Source: Veillonella criceti (GTDB lineage: Bacteria; Bacillota; Negativicutes; Veillonellales; Veillonellaceae). From it: a DNA stretch of 64,000 nucleotides. Each line of letters starts with the position of its first letter. Position 1 is the first letter of the stretch. Below are positions 18,751-30,576 of the stretch, piece by piece. The stretch lies in assembly GCF_900460315.1 (NCBI RefSeq), contig NZ_UHIO01000001.1, positions 1,641,501 to 1,705,500 of the forward strand, written 5' to 3'. The notes under the pieces were generated by a model. The model had not been told where the DNA came from. It saw nothing but the letters and a program-made list of their open reading frames with translations, and did no database searches. Both the position numbers and the translations under genes were made by a program.

Positions 18751-19971
18751 ATGTTAACACTTTATGATTTTATAGAAGCACGCGAGCGATTAAGTACTGT
18801 GACGGTTAAAACAAAATTGATTCACAGTACTGTATTTTCCGAAGAGTCAGGGAATGATGTATATATTAAACCGGAAAATTTACAGCGTACAGGATCCTTT
18901 AAATTACGGGGCGCTTATAATAAGATTGCCAAATTGACTAAAGAGGAAAAGGCTTGTGGTGTTATTGCTTCTTCAGCAGGCAATCACGCGCAGGGCGTTG
19001 CGTTAGGAGCACAAAAATTAGGCACGAAAGCAGTAATTGTTATGCCTAAGCCAAGTCCGCTTATCAAAGTAGAGGCTACACGGCAGTATGGGGCTGAGGT
19101 AGTATTAGCTGGTGAAGTATATGATGAAGCCTATGCGGAAGCGGTTCGATTACAACAAGAACATGGCTATGTATTTGTTCATCCTTTTAATGATGAAGAT
19201 GTTATTGAAGGTCAAGGAACAATTGCGTTAGAGGTGTTAGAAGAGTTGCCTGATGCCGATATTTTATTAGTGCCGATTGGTGGTGGTGGTTTGGTAGCTG
19301 GGGTAGCGGCCGCTGCTAAATTAAAAAATCCATCCATAAAAATTGTGGGGGTTGAGCCAGAAGGGGCGGCCAGTGCTGTGGCTGCTTTACAGGCCGATGT
19401 ACCGGTCGCTTTAGATAGTGTCAGTACCATCGCTGATGGGGCGGCCGTGAAACAAATCGGTGATGTGACTTTGGGATATATTAAAGAATATGTCGATGAA
19501 ATCGTGACAGTATCTGATTATGAATTAATGGAAGCATTTTTATTACTGGCTGAAAAGCATAAAATTGTTGGTGAAAATGCAGGGCTTTTATCAGTAGCAG
19601 GGCTTAAAAAACTGAAAGAAAAAGGGAAAAAGGTAGTATCTATTTTAAGTGGCGGTAATATTGATGTATTAACAATTGCGTCTATGATTAACAAAGGGCT
19701 TGTACTGCGTGGACGTATTTTCACCTTCTCCGTTAATTTACCGGATAAACCGGGACAATTGGTGGCCGTTTCACAAATTGTAGCGGGACAAAATGCTAAT
19801 GTAATCAAACTAGAACATAATCAATTTAAAAATTTAGATCGCTTCCATGAAGTGGAATTGCAAGTAACAGTGGAAACGAATGGGGAAGACCATATTCAGC
19901 GGATTACGGAAGTGTTTGCAGAGCATGGCTATACTATCCATCGCATTAATACGAGCGAAGTCAATGAGTAG
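18751..19971 (+). CDS. ilvA: Threonine ammonia-lyase with C-terminal ACT domain
   Basis: This PLP enzyme deaminates threonine to 2-oxobutanoate, the first step toward isoleucine. The PLP lysine lies in GSFKLRGAYNK near residue 50, the substrate-contacting SSAGNHAQGVA near 75, and the phosphate-binding loop PIGGGGL near 175. Residues about 325-403 form an ACT-like regulatory domain (FSVNLPDKPGQL), so allosteric control is expected. At 406 residues it belongs to the single-ACT class rather than the ~510-residue E. coli IlvA. Position inside the ilv cluster favours a biosynthetic role over a catabolic one. Confidence 0.93.
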   Translation: MLTLYDFIEARERLSTVTVKTKLIHSTVFSEESGNDVYIKPENLQRTGSFKLRGAYNKIAKLTKEEKACGVIASSAGNHAQGVALGAQKLGTKAVIVMPKPSPLIKVEATRQYGAEVVLAGEVYDEAYAEAVRLQQEHGYVFVHPFNDEDVIEGQGTIALEVLEELPDADILLVPIGGGGLVAGVAAAAKLKNPSIKIVGVEPEGAASAVAALQADVPVALDSVSTIADGAAVKQIGDVTLGYIKEYVDEIVTVSDYELMEAFLLLAEKHKIVGENAGLLSVAGLKKLKEKGKKVVSILSGGNIDVLTIASMINKGLVLRGRIFTFSVNLPDKPGQLVAVSQIVAGQNANVIKLEHNQFKNLDRFHEVELQVTVETNGEDHIQRITEVFAEHGYTIHRINTSEVNE

Positions 19972-20080
19972 AGGGGCGTGATTCGCTGATGTGTGTATTG
20001 GTAAGGAATCTGATGCATATAAATAGTTAGCAGTAATATGATACATTGAGAGTAGGAGAGATGAGAGAGGATGTGAACAC

Positions 20081-21799
20081 ATGAGTAGCGATACCATCAA
20101 TGGGGCACGTATAGTACTGGAAACGCTGCACCGTATAGGAATTAGAGATTTCTTTGGTTATCCTGGTGGCGCCGTTATCCCAATTTATGATGAAATCTAT
20201 AAATATAAGGGGTTAAATCACTATTTTGCGCGTCACGAGCAAGGGGCGGCGCATGAAGCTGATGGGTATGCACGAGCTACTGGTCAGTGCGGTGTTTGTT
20301 TGGCTACCTCAGGGCCAGGCGCTACGAATTTAGTGACTGGTTTAATGACGGCTCATATGGACTCTGTCCCTATATTAGCTATTACGGGACAAGTAGGCCG
20401 GTCTTTATTGGGGAAAGATGCCTTTCAAGAATCAGATATTGTAGGAATAACAATGCCAATTACTAAAAATAATTACTTGGTGAAGTCTATTTATGATTTA
20501 CCGCGTATTTTACGGGAAGCGCATTATATTGCTACGACAGGGCGACCAGGCCCTGTATTAGTGGATATTCCTAAAGATGTACAGTTGGCAAGTATTTCAA
20601 GGGCCGAATTTGAGCGACTTTGTGAAGAGCCTTTTACATTGGAAGGGTATGAGCCAAATTATAAAGGTCATCCATTGCAGATAAAAAAAGCAGTTAAATT
20701 ATTACAAGAAGCTAAGCGGCCTTTAATTATTGCAGGGGCTGGTATTTTAAAAGGACAGGCTTCGGAGGCGTTATATGAATTAGCCACAAAAACACAGATA
20801 CCGGTAACCAATACTTTGCTAGGGCTAGGCTCTTTCCCTGGGGGGCATGAATTATTTCTCGGTATGCTCGGTATGCATGGCACTGCAGCCGCCAATTTTG
20901 CCACTGAGGAAGCGGATGTGGTCTTGGCGGCGGGTATTCGTTTTGATGATCGTATTGCTGGCAATCCAGAGGCTTTTTGCAAGCAGGCTAAGATTATTCA
21001 TATTGATATTGATCCTGCGGAAATTGAAAAAAATCGCAGTGTAGATGTACCGATTGTAGGCGATGTGAAACAAGTGCTACAAGCGATGAATGCAGTGTTA
21101 CCAGAAAGTACGCATGAAGCGTGGTGTAAGCAGACGAAAGCGTGGAAAGAGGCGTATGCGCTTCGATATCGCCAGGTTGCGGCAGACCGATTGGTGCCAC
21201 AAAAAGTATTAGCGACTTTGAATGAATTACTACAAGGTGAAGCCATTATCGTAACGGACGTGGGACAGCATCAAATGTGGGCGGCGCAATATTTTACTTA
21301 TCGAGCCCCGAATAGTATTGTTACTTCTGGCGGTGCGGGCACCATGGGATTTGGCTTACCGGCGGCCATTGGGGCGCAAGTGGGTCAACCGAATAAAAAA
21401 GTAGTGCTCATTGTTGGTGATGGGGGCTTACAAATGACGGCCCATGAATTGATGTTACTTAAACAATATCAGTTGCCTGTGAAAGTAGTATTACTTAATA
21501 ATTCGTATTTAGGTATGGTTCGGCAATGGCAGGAATTGTTTAATGATAAACGATATTCTTTTGTTGATTTGTCGGTTAATCCTGATTTTCAAACATTGGC
21601 GGCGGCTTATGGCGTGCGCAGTGTAAAAATTGAAGGCCAACACGATTTAAAGGCTAAATTAGAAGCTGAATTAGCCTCGGATGAAGGCGTTTTGATTGAA
21701 TGTGTTGTTGAGCGAGAAGAGAATGTATATCCTATGATTCCCGCCGGCATGACCGTGGCGGCGATGCGTGGTGCCAAGGGGGTGGCTGATGATGAGTAA
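20081..21799 (+). CDS. ilvB: Acetolactate synthase, large catalytic subunit
   Basis: ThDP-, Mg- and FAD-dependent enzyme joining two pyruvates, or pyruvate and 2-oxobutanoate, at the common step of valine, leucine and isoleucine synthesis. The catalytic Glu is in HEQGAAHEADGYARATG near residue 50; the ThDP/Mg motif begins GDGGLQMTAHEL near 447 and ends at LLNNSYLGMVRQWQ. Length (572) is normal. The ribosome binding site is GAGAGAGG about 12 bases upstream. Its end overlaps the start of the regulatory-subunit gene, implying translational coupling and stoichiometric assembly. Confidence 0.96.
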   Translation: MSSDTINGARIVLETLHRIGIRDFFGYPGGAVIPIYDEIYKYKGLNHYFARHEQGAAHEADGYARATGQCGVCLATSGPGATNLVTGLMTAHMDSVPILAITGQVGRSLLGKDAFQESDIVGITMPITKNNYLVKSIYDLPRILREAHYIATTGRPGPVLVDIPKDVQLASISRAEFERLCEEPFTLEGYEPNYKGHPLQIKKAVKLLQEAKRPLIIAGAGILKGQASEALYELATKTQIPVTNTLLGLGSFPGGHELFLGMLGMHGTAAANFATEEADVVLAAGIRFDDRIAGNPEAFCKQAKIIHIDIDPAEIEKNRSVDVPIVGDVKQVLQAMNAVLPESTHEAWCKQTKAWKEAYALRYRQVAADRLVPQKVLATLNELLQGEAIIVTDVGQHQMWAAQYFTYRAPNSIVTSGGAGTMGFGLPAAIGAQVGQPNKKVVLIVGDGGLQMTAHELMLLKQYQLPVKVVLLNNSYLGMVRQWQELFNDKRYSFVDLSVNPDFQTLAAAYGVRSVKIEGQHDLKAKLEAELASDEGVLIECVVEREENVYPMIPAGMTVAAMRGAKGVADDE

Positions 21800-22280
21800 T
21801 GAACACCAAATCTTAGTGATTACAAAAAATACCCCAGGCATTGGGGCACGGGTATTAGCTTTATTTAATCGTCGCGGCTATTCAGTGAAAAAAATGACCT
21901 CTGGTGTTACGGTTCAATCAGGATATGCGCGGATGACACTGACGGTGGATGCAGATAGCAATACGTTAGATCAGATTCAAAAACAGATCTATAAAATCAT
22001 CGATGTTGTCAAAGTGAAAGTCTTTCCCAAAATGGATGTGGTACGACGTGAACTGATGCTTATTAAAGTGAAGGCTGATGATCAAACGCGGTCACAAATT
22101 GTACAAATTGCCACGATTTATCGTGGTAATGTACTGGACGTAGCGCCCACATCACTCATTATTGAATTGACTGGCGATGAAGAAAAACTCCGTGGTTTTA
22201 TTGATATTATGAAACCATATGGCGTATTAGAAATGGCTAAAACGGGCGTAACGGCTATGAGCCGTGGCGAACGATTATAA
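21789..22280 (+). CDS. ilvN: Acetolactate synthase, small regulatory subunit
   Basis: Regulatory subunit that binds IlvB and confers valine feedback inhibition through its N-terminal ACT domain (HQILVITKNTPGIGARVLALF). The second domain (residues about 80-160) is the usual C-terminal ACT-like fold of the ~165-residue IlvH/IlvN family. Tandem ATG codons at 21789 and 21792 both fit the AAGGGGG binding site at 21776-21782; the upstream in-frame ATG at 21768 lacks one. The gene overlaps the last codons of ilvB. Confidence 0.94.
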   Translation: MMSNEHQILVITKNTPGIGARVLALFNRRGYSVKKMTSGVTVQSGYARMTLTVDADSNTLDQIQKQIYKIIDVVKVKVFPKMDVVRRELMLIKVKADDQTRSQIVQIATIYRGNVLDVAPTSLIIELTGDEEKLRGFIDIMKPYGVLEMAKTGVTAMSRGERL

Positions 22281-22357
22281 GCATATATTTTATTTGGAGG
22301 TATTCTACAGCGAATGTAGTGTATATACAAAATTCGTTGGGGGTATTGGTTAGCTAG

Positions 22358-23395
<1,038 letters not shown>

Positions 23396-23454
23396 ACAAT
23401 CAATCCTGAAGAGGTTATACGCAATAAAACGAAAATAGAATATCCCCTGTTAAC

Positions 23455-23493
23455 ATGGAACGCAAATGATACATACAATTTGCGTTCCATTTG
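23455..23493 (+). terminator. Terminator closing the ilv operon
   Basis: ATGGAACGCAAAT (23455-23467) pairs perfectly over 13 bp with ATTTGCGTTCCAT (23478-23490), followed by a T-rich stretch. Confidence 0.85.
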
Positions 23494-23648
23494 TGTTTGG
23501 TATAAAGCTAAAATTAAGAGACATAGTAGATAAATATAGATGATAAATAATTAGTCAAGACCTCTTTTAGTAGGCCGTTTTTATGTGTTACAATAAAAAG
23601 CGATGAAAGCTGATTTCGTTCGTAACAACATGATTTGTTGGAGGTTAT

Positions 23649-23891
23649 ATGCAAGAAATAGTGGTTGGTGGCTTATATCGTCACTTTAAAGGGATGTATT
23701 ACTATGTAAAAGACATTGCGGTTCATTCGGAAACAGGAGAACCCTTTGTAGTGTATCAACAATTATATGGTGAACGAAAAACTTATATTCGCCCCCTTGG
23801 TATGTTTGCTAGTCCTGTGGATCATGAGAAATATCCAGAGGTAACGCAAAAGGAACGTTTCAAATTGATGTCGGGGCGTGATAACGGATAG
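23649..23891 (+). CDS. DUF1653 protein
   Basis: An 80-residue protein whose GGLYRHFKGMYYYVKDIAVHSETGEPFVVYQ segment is the DUF1653 core, a small beta-rich domain of unknown function common in bacteria. It has its own putative promoter (TTACAAT near 23587) and a GGAGG binding site at 23640. It ends nine bases before the HAD hydrolase start, so the two are probably co-transcribed. Nothing here indicates its substrate or partner. Confidence 0.85.
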   Translation: MQEIVVGGLYRHFKGMYYYVKDIAVHSETGEPFVVYQQLYGERKTYIRPLGMFASPVDHEKYPEVTQKERFKLMSGRDNG

Positions 23892-23900
23892 GAGGTATGG

Positions 23901-24674
23901 ATGAAAAAGAAATTTTTCTTTTTTGACATTGATAATACGCTAGCAGTTTGGCCAGATGGTATTATTCCAGCGAGTGCGCAAGAAACTTTGGATACGTTGA
24001 AAGCTAATGGTCATCGAGTGGCGTTAGCGACCGGGCGCTTACAAAAAGATGCTAAACGCTTTGCTGATTTAGCCAATGTAACAGATTTTGTAGCGGATGG
24101 TGGCAAGAGCGTAACTATCAATAATGAGATTATATTTATGGAAGGTATGGATCGCGAGGCCTGTGTTCGTTATATAACACATTTAGAAGAACGTGGTTTG
24201 CATTGGGCTGTGACGGATGTGAATGAACTCGTGCGGGTTACGCCGTATGAAACGGTGCTACAATGGCATCCTGATTGGGATGTATTTAAGACCGTGTATG
24301 ATCCAACCTTTGATTATCGACAAGTTGAGCATTTTTATAAGATTTATGCCTTTATGACACCGGAACAAGAAGAACGCAAACAAGTTGTTCATATGACGAC
24401 GGATTTGATTCGCTATGGTGAAAACTGCATTTTGTTTGAACCTATGGTAAAGGCAGAAGGGGTACGTCGTATGATTGCCCATTATGGCATGAAACCAGAA
24501 GATGTTGTTGTCTTTGGTGATGGCTATAATGATTTATCGATGTTCAGTCCGGAGTGGCTTAATATTGCCATGGGCAATGGTCGTGAAGAATTGAAAGCAG
24601 CCGCCGATTATATTACATCTGATTGTAAACGAGATGGGATTTATGAAGCGTGCAAAAATTTTGGCTGGATTTAA
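23901..24674 (+). CDS. Cof-type HAD hydrolase
   Basis: Haloacid dehalogenase-superfamily phosphatase of the Cof/YbiV subgroup (257 residues with a C2 cap). Motif I is FFFDIDNTLA (catalytic Asp near residue 9), motif II ATGR near 49, motif III the Lys near 190, and motif IV GDGYNDLSMF near 204. These enzymes usually dephosphorylate sugar phosphates, nucleotide-derived phosphates or flavin precursors; the substrate cannot be told from sequence. AGGAGG lies directly upstream. Confidence 0.9.
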   Translation: MKKKFFFFDIDNTLAVWPDGIIPASAQETLDTLKANGHRVALATGRLQKDAKRFADLANVTDFVADGGKSVTINNEIIFMEGMDREACVRYITHLEERGLHWAVTDVNELVRVTPYETVLQWHPDWDVFKTVYDPTFDYRQVEHFYKIYAFMTPEQEERKQVVHMTTDLIRYGENCILFEPMVKAEGVRRMIAHYGMKPEDVVVFGDGYNDLSMFSPEWLNIAMGNGREELKAAADYITSDCKRDGIYEACKNFGWI

Positions 24675-24705
24675 GAGAGTCTTACTAGCATAATTTAATA
24701 GTCTA

Positions 24706-24757
24706 TGTTATAATGAAATGTCAAAAGTACCGCTCATATTGTTTGTGAGCGGTTTTT
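24706..24757 (+). promoter_or_regulatory. Extended -10 promoter followed at once by a terminator-like hairpin
   Basis: TGTTATAAT (24706-24714) is a perfect extended -10. Transcription should start near 24721. ACCGCTCA (24729-24736) pairs with TGAGCGGT (24746-24753), followed by five T, so the hairpin would occupy about +9 to +33 of the cyclophilin mRNA while also terminating the HAD transcript. Confidence 0.6.
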
Positions 24758-24775
24758 CATATATAGGAGATACGA

Positions 24776-25444
24776 ATGAAACTAATGAAACGATACGGAA
24801 ATTGGCGACGTTTGTGTACCGCAGGGCTACTGGGGGTAGCGTTATTAGTGACTAGTGCTTGTGGTGCTAGTCAAAGTAGTAGTGCTGATAGTGCGGCTCA
24901 AGGCTCAACTGAGCCTGCAACAACTCAATTACAGGCACCTACGTTGGATGCTACGCCAGTTAAAGATCACTATGCTGTATTTGAAACGTCGGAAGGTACG
25001 TTTAAAGTCCGCCTATATGGCACTAAAACACCAATTACGGTTAAAAACTTTGATTATTTAGTTAACCAAGGCTATTATAAAGATTTAACATTCCATCGCG
25101 TTATTGATGATTTTATGATTCAAGGTGGCGATGATGGTAAAGGTGGCCCGGGCTATACGATTCCTGATGAATTTGTGAATGACTTACATTTTAATAAAAT
25201 GGGATTGTTAGCCATGGCGAATCGTGGCCCTGATACGGGGGGCGCGCAGTTCTTTATTACCTTAGGCCCCACACCGTGGTTAGACAATAAACACACTATT
25301 TTTGGTGTCGTGACCCAAGGTATGGATGTGGTGGCCAAAATTGGTAAAGTAGCAACCGATAAAAAAGATAAACCGATAGAACCCGTTGTGATTAAGTCCA
25401 TTACATTGGAACCGATTACCGATACACAAGGTAGCGCTAAATGA
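24776..25444 (+). CDS. Lipoprotein cyclophilin-type peptidyl-prolyl isomerase
   Basis: Cyclophilins catalyse proline cis-trans isomerisation during protein folding. Residues about 62-215 form the cyclophilin domain: VKNFDYLVNQGYYKDLTFHRVI, IQGGD, LAMANRGPDTGGAQFFIT and LDNKHTIFGVV carry the active-site Arg (FHR), Gln, Phe and His. An N-terminal basic and hydrophobic signal ends in the lipobox TSAC near residue 29, followed by a Ser/Gln/Ala-rich linker. It should be a lipid-anchored periplasmic foldase, useful given the very large exported adhesins encoded here. Eight bases separate it from the next gene. Confidence 0.92.
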   Translation: MKLMKRYGNWRRLCTAGLLGVALLVTSACGASQSSSADSAAQGSTEPATTQLQAPTLDATPVKDHYAVFETSEGTFKVRLYGTKTPITVKNFDYLVNQGYYKDLTFHRVIDDFMIQGGDDGKGGPGYTIPDEFVNDLHFNKMGLLAMANRGPDTGGAQFFITLGPTPWLDNKHTIFGVVTQGMDVVAKIGKVATDKKDKPIEPVVIKSITLEPITDTQGSAK

Positions 25445-25451
25445 GGTACTT

Positions 25452-25805
25452 ATGAGTAAAGAAGGGTTTTACACGTATATGGTTGAGTGTTCAGATGGAT
25501 CGCTGTATACGGGGTGGACTACGGATTTGGTGCAGCGAGTAGCTAAGCATAATGGCCAGTTGCCTGGGGGTGCTAAGTATACAAGGGCTAGGCGCCCTGT
25601 GAAATTAGTATGGTATACGTCGTTTCAGCGAAAACAAGAGGCCCAATCCATGGAATATCAAGTGAAACGGATGCCTAGGGAACAAAAGCGCGCTTTAGTG
25701 GCTGCCTTTGTAAAGGCTCATCCGACGGCTATTGATAATTTGCTGGCGAGTCAAAAGTGCACGTTTCAAGATAGCTCTACGAAGGAAGTAGAGAGGGCTG
25801 ATTAA
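25452..25805 (+). CDS. GIY-YIG nuclease domain protein (UPF0213/YhbQ-like)
   Basis: A 117-residue stand-alone GIY-YIG fold protein. YTYMVEC and SLYTGWT correspond to the two halves of the GIY-YIG motif, and the downstream Arg in LVQRVAKHN, ARRPVKLVWY and the EYQVKRMPREQK helix fit the UPF0213 group. Some relatives cut branched or single-stranded DNA in vitro. The in-cell role is unknown. The tail after residue 95 is poorly conserved and polar. It is probably co-transcribed with the cyclophilin gene. Confidence 0.88.
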   Translation: MSKEGFYTYMVECSDGSLYTGWTTDLVQRVAKHNGQLPGGAKYTRARRPVKLVWYTSFQRKQEAQSMEYQVKRMPREQKRALVAAFVKAHPTAIDNLLASQKCTFQDSSTKEVERAD

Positions 25806-25850
25806 GCGAGTATATCTGTAAATAAATTTCTTAAAATTCCCTGTTTTCTA

Positions 25851-25859
25851 TGGTATAAT
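25851..25859 (+). promoter_or_regulatory. Extended -10 promoter for DUF1934-argS
   Basis: TGGTATAAT lies about 70 bases before the start; the ribosome binding site is GGAAGGAGG at 25911-25919. Confidence 0.6.
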
Positions 25860-25926
25860 GAACTGATGTATAGTTTATAAAAATAAACTATGAAGTGGGA
25901 TATAAAAACGCGGAAGGAGGACTTCG

Positions 25927-26385
25927 ATGAAGCGCGTTTTAGTTGGCGTGAAAAGCACGCAGCGTGATGCTGACGGGAAAGACACGGTCATTGAAATGGT
26001 TTCTCCCGGTGAATATCACGAGAAAAATGATACAAAATATATTATGTATAGTGAAACCGAATTATCTGGTATGGATGGTTCCCATACAACGATTAAATTA
26101 AAACCGCATTCTATTGTATTGATTCGCAATGGTAAGGTTTCTATGCGTCATGAATATGTGCTGGGTGAGACACGACAGACGGTGTATGAAACACCTTTTG
26201 GTGAACTGCATATGGCTTTTAAGACGCATGAATTAGATGCATCGTTACATGATGGTGTCGGTTCGATTCATTTAGGCTATGACATTTCTGTTGGTGGTGA
26301 GTGGCAATATTACAACCAACTTGATATTAACTTACAGGAGGACTTAGAGTATGGAACTAAAGGACAAGCTCAAGCAAGGAATTGA
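25927..26385 (+). CDS. DUF1934 (YwiB-like) protein
   Basis: A 152-residue beta-barrel-type protein of the DUF1934/YwiB family, with the characteristic GEYHEKNDTKYIMYSET near residue 28 and GGEWQYYNQLDINLQ near the C-terminus. Members sit next to argS in many Firmicutes and have a calycin-like fold; no function is established. Here the gene overlaps argS by 35 bases in a different frame, so the argS ribosome binding site (AGGAGGA, 26337-26343) lies inside it and translation may be coupled. Confidence 0.85.
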   Translation: MKRVLVGVKSTQRDADGKDTVIEMVSPGEYHEKNDTKYIMYSETELSGMDGSHTTIKLKPHSIVLIRNGKVSMRHEYVLGETRQTVYETPFGELHMAFKTHELDASLHDGVGSIHLGYDISVGGEWQYYNQLDINLQEDLEYGTKGQAQARN

Positions 26386-28015
26386 GGCTGCATTAGCAAA
26401 AGCGTTGGCTGCGGGCACATTGCCAGAAGGGACATACCCTGAAGTAGTGCTAGAAGTACCACCACAGAAAGAATTTGGTGATTTTTCTACCAATATTGCT
26501 ATGCAATCGGCACGGGTGGCGCGTATGAATCCAGCGGCTATTGCAGATATTATCATTGCTAATATGGATTATGATTGGTTAGATAAAGCGGAAAAAGCAG
26601 GCGCTGGCTTTATTAATTTCTTCTTAAAAAATGATATGGTCTATGACACTTTGAAAAATGTGCTAGAACAAGGTGTTTGCTATGGTACACAACCAATTCG
26701 TCAAGAAGATACTGTCCAAGTAGAATATGTAAGTGCCAATCCAACGGGCCCTCTTCATGTAGGTCATGGTCGTGGGGCTGCGTATGGGAGTGCTCTTGTT
26801 AATTTGTTGCGCGCAGCTGGCTATAATGTAGAAGCTGAATATTATATCAATGATGCAGGTAACCAAATTGACAATTTAGCCAAATCTATCAATGCTCGTT
26901 ATTTAGAATTGTTGGATATGAAGAGCGAATTTCCTGAAAATGGCTATCATGGTCAGGATATTGTAGAAACGGCGCAGAGCATTATTAATTGGCGTGGTGA
27001 TTTCTTTGCCATTTTATCTGATGAAGAACGGTTACCATTCTTTAAAGAATTTGGTTTAACAGAAAAATTAAATGGCTTGCGTGTAAGTCTTCGTAATTTT
27101 AATGTAGAATTTGATCGTTGGTTTAGCGAACGTTCTTTACATAAGAGTGGTGAAGTCAATAAAGCGATTCAGTTCTTAAAAGATACAGGCGATGTGTATG
27201 AAAAAGACGGGGCTTTATGGTTTGCTTCCACTCGATATGGCGATGACAAAGATCGTGTCGTTATTCGTGAAAATGGAGAGCCTACATATTTAGCATCAGA
27301 TATTGCATATCATCGCAATAAATTTGAACGTGGATTCCAGAAGATGATTAACATTTGGGGTGCTGACCATCATGGGTATGTGACTCGTGTAAAAGCGTCT
27401 ATGGAAGCGCTTGGTTATAATCCTAATCGATTAGAAATCCTCTTGCTTCAGATGGTAGCTTTATACCGTGATGGAGAACTTGTTAAAATGTCAAAACGTA
27501 CAGGTCAGTCTGTAACTCTTGATGAATTGATTGAAGAAGTAGGCGTAGATGCAGCTCGTTATTTCTTCCTCATGCGTTCGTTAGATAGTCAGTTAGATTT
27601 TGATATTAATTTAGCGGCCTCTAAGAGCAATGACAATCCAGTGTATTATATTCAATATGCTCATGCGCGTATTCACAGTATTTTTAACCAAGTTAAAGAA
27701 GCAGGGATTAAATATGGTGACTGGGCAGGCGTTAAATTTGATACCTTAACTAGTGAATTAGAGTTAGATATTATTAAAAAATTAGGCGCATATCCAGAAG
27801 AAATTCGCTTGGCTGCCGAACATCGGGCGCCACATCGTATTGCTCGTTACCTTTATGACTTGGCTAGCTTGTTCCATTCGTTCTACAAACAAGGCCGTAT
27901 TATGGGCGTAGATAGTGAATTGCAACAAGCGCGTTTAGGATTAATTACTGGGATTGCCGCTGTATTACGCAATGGTCTTGGAATCTTAGGTATTTCAGCA
28001 CCTGAAAAGATGTAA
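26351..28015 (+). CDS. argS: Arginyl-tRNA synthetase
   Basis: Class Ia synthetase that charges tRNA-Arg. The N-terminal Arg-tRNA domain is at residues 3-85, the HIGH-type motif PTGPLHVGHGRGAA near 130, a KMSKR loop (LVKMSKRTGQSV) near 378, and the DALR anticodon-binding domain at about 435-554. Length (554) is typical. It overlaps the upstream DUF1934 gene and has a perfect AGGAGG. No terminator is evident in the 113 bases before pyrG, so read-through into pyrG is possible. Confidence 0.96.
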   Translation: MELKDKLKQGIEAALAKALAAGTLPEGTYPEVVLEVPPQKEFGDFSTNIAMQSARVARMNPAAIADIIIANMDYDWLDKAEKAGAGFINFFLKNDMVYDTLKNVLEQGVCYGTQPIRQEDTVQVEYVSANPTGPLHVGHGRGAAYGSALVNLLRAAGYNVEAEYYINDAGNQIDNLAKSINARYLELLDMKSEFPENGYHGQDIVETAQSIINWRGDFFAILSDEERLPFFKEFGLTEKLNGLRVSLRNFNVEFDRWFSERSLHKSGEVNKAIQFLKDTGDVYEKDGALWFASTRYGDDKDRVVIRENGEPTYLASDIAYHRNKFERGFQKMINIWGADHHGYVTRVKASMEALGYNPNRLEILLLQMVALYRDGELVKMSKRTGQSVTLDELIEEVGVDAARYFFLMRSLDSQLDFDINLAASKSNDNPVYYIQYAHARIHSIFNQVKEAGIKYGDWAGVKFDTLTSELELDIIKKLGAYPEEIRLAAEHRAPHRIARYLYDLASLFHSFYKQGRIMGVDSELQQARLGLITGIAAVLRNGLGILGISAPEKM

Positions 28016-28074
28016 GCCGTTGGGGCAATGTGTTTTAAAAGCAACGAATCGTTGCATCAATTAGTTTTTAATAA

Positions 28075-29742
<1,668 letters not shown>

Positions 29743-29744
29743 CA

Positions 29745-30386
29745 GTGCGTAAAACGGTACGCACGGCTCGATATCAACAAATTGCTGCTGATGTAGCTGG
29801 TAAAATTGTTTCTGGTGGCTATAAGGAAGGGGAGCGAATTTTTGCTCGCTCTGCCTTATCCGTTCATTATGGCGTATCCCCTGAAACGTCACGACGCGCG
29901 ATTGCATTGCTAGCTGATTTAGGTATTGTAGAAGTGACTAAGGGGAGCGGTTGTACAGTGCTTTCTAAAGAGAAAGCAGAACAATTTCGGATGCAGTTTA
30001 ATGATTTTGATTCGGTTGATTCGTTGCGCCAAGATTTGGCACGGCAAATTGAAGAACAAACAAAATCGATGCAGACCTTAAAGAACACAATCCAGAAATT
30101 AAGTGAATCAGTAGGGCATTACCAGTATAAAAATCCATTGCAACCCATGAAGATGGCGATTACTGAGGCGTGTCATTATATAGGGCAGTCAATAGGCTCC
30201 ATCCAGTTGTGGCAGCATACGGGGGTAACCATTGTAGCAATTGAGTCACAGGATAAAACCATGATTATATCGCCAGGGCCGTATGCAACTTTTACAGCTG
30301 GGGAAGAGATATATTTTATTGGACCTGCTGATAGTTGGCCACGATTGGAACGCTTTTTATATGGTGCTAATGAAACAGACGAGTAG
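29745..30386 (+). CDS. BusR-like GntR regulator with RCK_C domain (c-di-AMP sensor candidate)
   Basis: Three parts are visible: a GntR-type winged helix (residues about 8-75, with SALSVHYGVSPETSRRAI), a heptad-containing helix (95-125), and a C-terminal RCK_C/TrkA_C domain (about 145-205, GVTIVAIESQDKTMIISPGPYATFTAGE). This architecture is that of BusR, which in streptococci and lactococci binds c-di-AMP through RCK_C and represses a betaine transporter. Here an osmolyte-type ABC importer is the next gene downstream on the same strand and its promoter carries a long inverted repeat. The start is GTG two bases after pyrG. Sensing c-di-AMP is inferred from architecture and context. Confidence 0.8.
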   Translation: MRKTVRTARYQQIAADVAGKIVSGGYKEGERIFARSALSVHYGVSPETSRRAIALLADLGIVEVTKGSGCTVLSKEKAEQFRMQFNDFDSVDSLRQDLARQIEEQTKSMQTLKNTIQKLSESVGHYQYKNPLQPMKMAITEACHYIGQSIGSIQLWQHTGVTIVAIESQDKTMIISPGPYATFTAGEEIYFIGPADSWPRLERFLYGANETDE

Positions 30387-30470
30387 TAGGTAACTAGCTT
30401 TATCGTAGGCTATAGTTTTGTTTCACTTATAATTTAATATTTATTTTATACAACATAACGCAAAAGGGCG

Positions 30471-30507
30471 CTCAACACTAGTTGGGTGCCTTTTTTTGTA
30501 TGCTAGT
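30471..30507 (+). terminator. Intrinsic terminator after the BusR-like gene
   Basis: AAAGGGCGCTCAAC pairs, with small mismatches, with GTTGGGTGCCTTT around ACTA and is followed by a run of T. Confidence 0.8.
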
Positions 30508-30576
30508 TTAGCATTTATAAGCGACAATTATGCGATTAGGTAATCTACAATATTCTATATTTATAAAAGTCGATAT

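Noticed and set aside
28041-28055. Palindrome GCAACGA-A-TCGTTGC before pyrG, considered as terminator
   Set aside because: A one-base loop cannot form an RNA hairpin end and there is no T run; at most a protein site, with no support.
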